Below, piece after piece: positions 61,918 through 64,000 of a stretch of 64,000 nucleotides of DNA (its first letter is position 1; the number at the start of each line of letters is the position of its first letter). A program made the position numbers and the translations under genes. Location: positions 1-64,000 of the forward strand of contig NZ_FOAM01000014.1 in NCBI RefSeq assembly GCF_900109605.1. Reading direction: 5' to 3'. Below the pieces are notes generated by a model. That model made no database searches and had not been told where the DNA came from. It saw only the letters and a program-made list of their open reading frames with translations. The DNA comes from Xaviernesmea oryzae. GTDB taxonomy: Bacteria; Pseudomonadota; Alphaproteobacteria; Rhizobiales; Rhizobiaceae.

Positions 61918-62409
61918 ATGGACATCAGCCTGAGCGAGGCCCTGCTGCGTGGCGCTCTGATCGGCATCGGCGCCACGGCGCTGATGGATCTCTGGGGCCT
62001 GTTGCTTGCCCGCCTGGGCCTTGCCGGCGCGGCCAATTGGGCCCCAGTCGGCCGCTGGTTCTGGCACTTGAAGACTGGCCGCGTCTTCCACGACGACATC
62101 GCCGCCGCCGCGCCCTTCGCCGGAGAAAATGCGCTGGGCTGGATCGGCCATTATGCCATCGGCCTGATCTATGGCCTGATGCTGCCCGTCTTTGCCGGGC
62201 GGGACTGGCTGGCTGCGCCAACGCTAATGCCGGCGCTCGTCTGGGGAATCGTGACGGTCGCGGCCGGCTGGTTCCTGCTGCAGCCGGGCCTTGGGCTCGG
62301 CATGGCGGCGTCCAAGACGCCCCAGCCGGGCAAGGTGCGGCTCAGCAATCTCGCCGCCCACGTCGTCTTCGGCCTTGGGCTGTGGCTGACGGCGCTCGCA
62401 CTTGCCTGA
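61918..62409 (+). CDS. DUF2938 membrane protein
   Basis: A 163-aa protein with about four transmembrane helices (LLRGALIGIGATALMDLWGLLL, GWIGHYAIGLIYGLMLPVF, TLMPALVWGIVTVAAGWFLL, LAAHVVFGLGLWLTALALA). The WAPVGRWFWHLKTGRVFHDDI loop between helices 1 and 2 is characteristic of DUF2938. Function unknown. It follows the CNNM gene by 53 nt and may be in the same transcript. Confidence 0.82.
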   Translation: MDISLSEALLRGALIGIGATALMDLWGLLLARLGLAGAANWAPVGRWFWHLKTGRVFHDDIAAAAPFAGENALGWIGHYAIGLIYGLMLPVFAGRDWLAAPTLMPALVWGIVTVAAGWFLLQPGLGLGMAASKTPQPGKVRLSNLAAHVVFGLGLWLTALALA

Positions 62410-62473
62410 TCGGGAAGCCGCGCCTGCGCGGCAAGTCTTCTACGCCCTCATGCGCCGAAACAGGCGTTAAAGC

Positions 62474-62755
62474 TTACCAGCGCGTCGGCTCACCGGGAGC
62501 CGCAGCTTCCACAGCCAGGGCATGCAGGCCAGCTTCGAATTCCGGCTGGACCAGTTCGTTGACGGCGCGGTGCCGTGCCAGCCGGTTCAGGCCGGCAAAG
62601 GCGGCTGCAACGATGCGGATGCGCAAATGCGTTTCGCCCTTGCCGTCGAAGCTTTCCTGATGGCCCGCATGCAGGTGGCTCTCATCGAGAACGGCCAGGC
62701 GTTCCGGATGGAAAGCTTCGGTCAGCCTGGCGGTGATACGGTCTTTGGCAGACAT
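62474..62755 (-). CDS. bolA: BolA-family protein
   Basis: A 93-aa protein. The BolA fold is shown by the start MSAKDRITARLTEAFHPERL, then DESHLHAGHQESF with the conserved His, and AAAFAGLNRLARHRAVNELV. BolA proteins work with monothiol glutaredoxins on iron-sulfur cluster trafficking and stress responses. ATG 62755 is chosen by family length; the frame continues upstream without support. It is divergent from the DnaJ-domain gene. Confidence 0.93.
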   Translation of the reverse strand: MSAKDRITARLTEAFHPERLAVLDESHLHAGHQESFDGKGETHLRIRIVAAAFAGLNRLARHRAVNELVQPEFEAGLHALAVEAAAPGEPTRW

Positions 62756-62905
62756 GTTTTGGCCCTGTTTTTCTGGCTGCTGGACCGCCCTGCGGACAGT
62801 GCGGCACGACGCCGTCGGCCGGTGCGGCAAACTCGCGACAGAGCCTGTAACATTCCGATTTGTCAATTCTTGTTGTGGTGGGGTGCGAACCCCATAATGA
62901 GCCTC

Positions 62906-63517
62906 ATGAAACTCGATTCAAAATACTTCGACTCCGTGCGGACGCGGCGTCGCAAAGAGCCGAAGCCGGAGCCGGTCGCGCAGTCGTGCCAATGGGACGG
63001 CTGCACCAATCCCGGCGTCCATCGCGCTCCTGTTGGCCGCAACGCCGAAAACGCCTATTTCCTGTTCTGCTTCGAGCATGTGAAGGAATATAATAAGGGC
63101 TATAATTATTTCTCCGGCCTGTCGGATGGTGAGATTGCCCGCTTCCAGAAGGAAGCACTGACCGGTCATCGCCCGACCTGGACCATCGGCGTGAATAAAA
63201 GCGCCAAGGATGCGCCCGAACAGGCCAAGGTCCGCTCCGGCACCGCCGGCTCCTTTAACCGGTTGAAGGACCCCTTTGGGTTCGTCGATCAGAGCCGCCC
63301 AGAGCCGCGCCAGCGCAAGCTGAAAACCCTCGAAGCCAAGGCTTATGAAACGTTGGGCCTGACTGCCAGCGCGTCGGCCAACGACATCAAGCAGGCCTAT
63401 AAGGATCTGGTGAAGAAGCATCATCCCGATGCCAATGGCGGCGATCGTGGCTCGGAAGACCGCTTTCGCGAGGTCATCCAGGCCTATCAGCTGCTGAAGT
63501 CGGCCGGCTTCTGCTGA
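62906..63517 (+). CDS. J-domain (DnaJ-like) protein
   Basis: A 203-aa protein. The start MKLDSKYFDSVRTRRR is followed by a Cys-containing region (SCQWDGCTNPGVHRAP, YFLFCFEHVKEYNKGYNYF) that may bind metal. The C-terminal J domain spans about residues 145-200 (AYETLGLTASASANDIKQAY, with the HPD motif in KKHHPDANGG). J domains stimulate DnaK ATPase activity. ATG 62906 is preferred over 62897. It precedes cobS, an order conserved in Rhizobiales. The client is unknown. Confidence 0.9.
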   Translation: MKLDSKYFDSVRTRRRKEPKPEPVAQSCQWDGCTNPGVHRAPVGRNAENAYFLFCFEHVKEYNKGYNYFSGLSDGEIARFQKEALTGHRPTWTIGVNKSAKDAPEQAKVRSGTAGSFNRLKDPFGFVDQSRPEPRQRKLKTLEAKAYETLGLTASASANDIKQAYKDLVKKHHPDANGGDRGSEDRFREVIQAYQLLKSAGFC

Positions 63518-63733
63518 AAGTTTCAAAAGTTCTGGCCGGCCGGACGGACGCTGCCTTCCAGCGGCCGAGCGCCGGCCTTGCTCTCGGCCGGCTGCGGTGT
63601 TGCGAAGCCATCATGCCGCAGCGCCCATTTTTCTGCCCTTTGTCCTTGAAAGCGCCTTGCGACGCGGCTTATGACAGGAGGCGACACTTGTAGGCGATAA
63701 GGGCGCGGCCTCCCCGTGCCCGGTGGAGACAGT

Positions 63734-64000
63734 ATGAGCAAGATAGACCTCGATATTTCCAATCTTCCCGATACGACGGTGTCCGTCCGCGAGGTCTTCG
63801 GCATCGACACCGACCTGACCGTGCCGGCCTATTCGAAGGGCGACGCCTATGTGCCGGACGCCGACCCTGACTATCTGTTCGACCGCGAGACGACTCTTGC
63901 CATTCTCGCCGGCTTTGCCCATAACCGCCGCGTGATGGTGTCCGGCTATCACGGCACCGGCAAGTCGACCCATATCGAGCAGGTTGCCGCGCGGCTGAAC
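63734..64000 (+). CDS. cobS: Aerobic cobaltochelatase subunit CobS (5' part)
   Basis: The first 89 codons of CobS, the AAA+ ATPase subunit of the aerobic cobalt-inserting complex CobNST in vitamin B12 synthesis. The start MSKIDLDISNLPDTTVSVRE and Walker A GYHGTGKST (residues 71-79) are near-diagnostic. GGAG lies 6 nt upstream of ATG 63734. The gene runs off the right edge of the window. cobT commonly follows in rhizobia but cannot be seen. Confidence 0.96.
   Translation, partial: MSKIDLDISNLPDTTVSVREVFGIDTDLTVPAYSKGDAYVPDADPDYLFDRETTLAILAGFAHNRRVMVSGYHGTGKSTHIEQVAARLN

Noticed and set aside
63571-63592. GCCGGCC/GGCCGGC hairpin between the DnaJ-like gene and cobS as a terminator.
   Set aside because: Stem is perfect but no T tract follows on either strand. 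The GC-rich stretch may be chance.
1-64000. CRISPR arrays, rRNA genes, prophage and integrative-element structures.
   Set aside because: No regularly spaced repeats, rRNA sequence, integrase with att sites or phage structural genes were seen. The only mobile-element sign is the IS630-type fragment at the left edge.

Overview
The window is chromosomal DNA from a high-GC alphaproteobacterium of the order Hyphomicrobiales, most likely family Rhizobiaceae (Rhizobium/Agrobacterium-like). The evidence is a complete cell-cycle set (chpT, ctrA, sciP), an RpoH sigma factor, EipA/DUF1134, a bolA - DnaJ-like - cobS order, cyoABCD followed by SURF1, and dense ATGA-coupled operons. No database search was possible. 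Every assignment rests on reading the translations, motifs and gene order.

Layout. 0-1.4 kb: the 5' end of an IS630-type transposase and an MDR oxidoreductase. 1.6-6.6 kb: rpoH, a DUF2171 protein, an RluD-type pseudouridine synthase, a small membrane protein, a SpoU methyltransferase and a membrane-anchored coiled-coil protein. 6.8-12.7 kb: the cell-cycle block of eipA, chpT, a single-domain response regulator, ctrA, a FliJ-like gene and sciP. CtrA-like boxes (TTAA-N7-TTAA with one mismatch) lie in three of its intergenic regions, and four GANTC sites are packed upstream of ctrA. 13-17 kb: a LuxR-type regulator, mnmA, tRNA-Met, then a gene-poor stretch with two small membrane or exported peptides. 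17.2-25.5 kb: a D-threonine aldolase-family enzyme, a catalase-like haem protein, a three-subunit PaoABC-type molybdenum hydroxylase, an SDR and a BON-domain protein with a long Arg/Asp/Ser/Gly-rich N-terminus.

25.7-37.1 kb is the most distinctive region. It looks like a self-contained sugar or glycan system. A Gfo/Idh/MocA oxidoreductase and an MDR dehydrogenase point one way. A seven-gene set points the other way: an epimerase, a fusion of a clan GH-A-like glycosidase with a CDP-paratose-2-epimerase-like domain, a GT4 glycosyltransferase, three CgeB-type glycosyltransferases and a UDP-glucuronate decarboxylase. The first six are coupled or nearly so. The block ends in three stacked hairpins, one a perfect 28-nt palindrome. 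No polymerase, flippase or export gene is present, so the product is unknown.

37-43.8 kb: an MHS-type MFS transporter, then cyoABCD and SURF1 (bo3-type quinol oxidase). 43.8-47.9 kb: an Ldh-family reductase, a DapA-family lyase, a GntR/FCD regulator and a proline-racemase-family enzyme with a Ser/Thr catalytic pair, suggesting hydroxyproline or related imino-acid catabolism. 47.9-48.4 kb: a BrnT/BrnA toxin-antitoxin pair with a perfect inverted repeat against the toxin start codon. 48.7-64 kb: an alcohol dehydrogenase, Lrp plus an M20 amidohydrolase, a D-Ala-D-Ala carboxypeptidase, a CobW GTPase, TusA plus an L,D-transpeptidase lipoprotein (with a further CtrA-like box upstream), accA, xerD with a 49-aa membrane protein, aroK-aroB-CNNM, a DUF2938 protein, bolA, a DnaJ-domain protein and the start of cobS.
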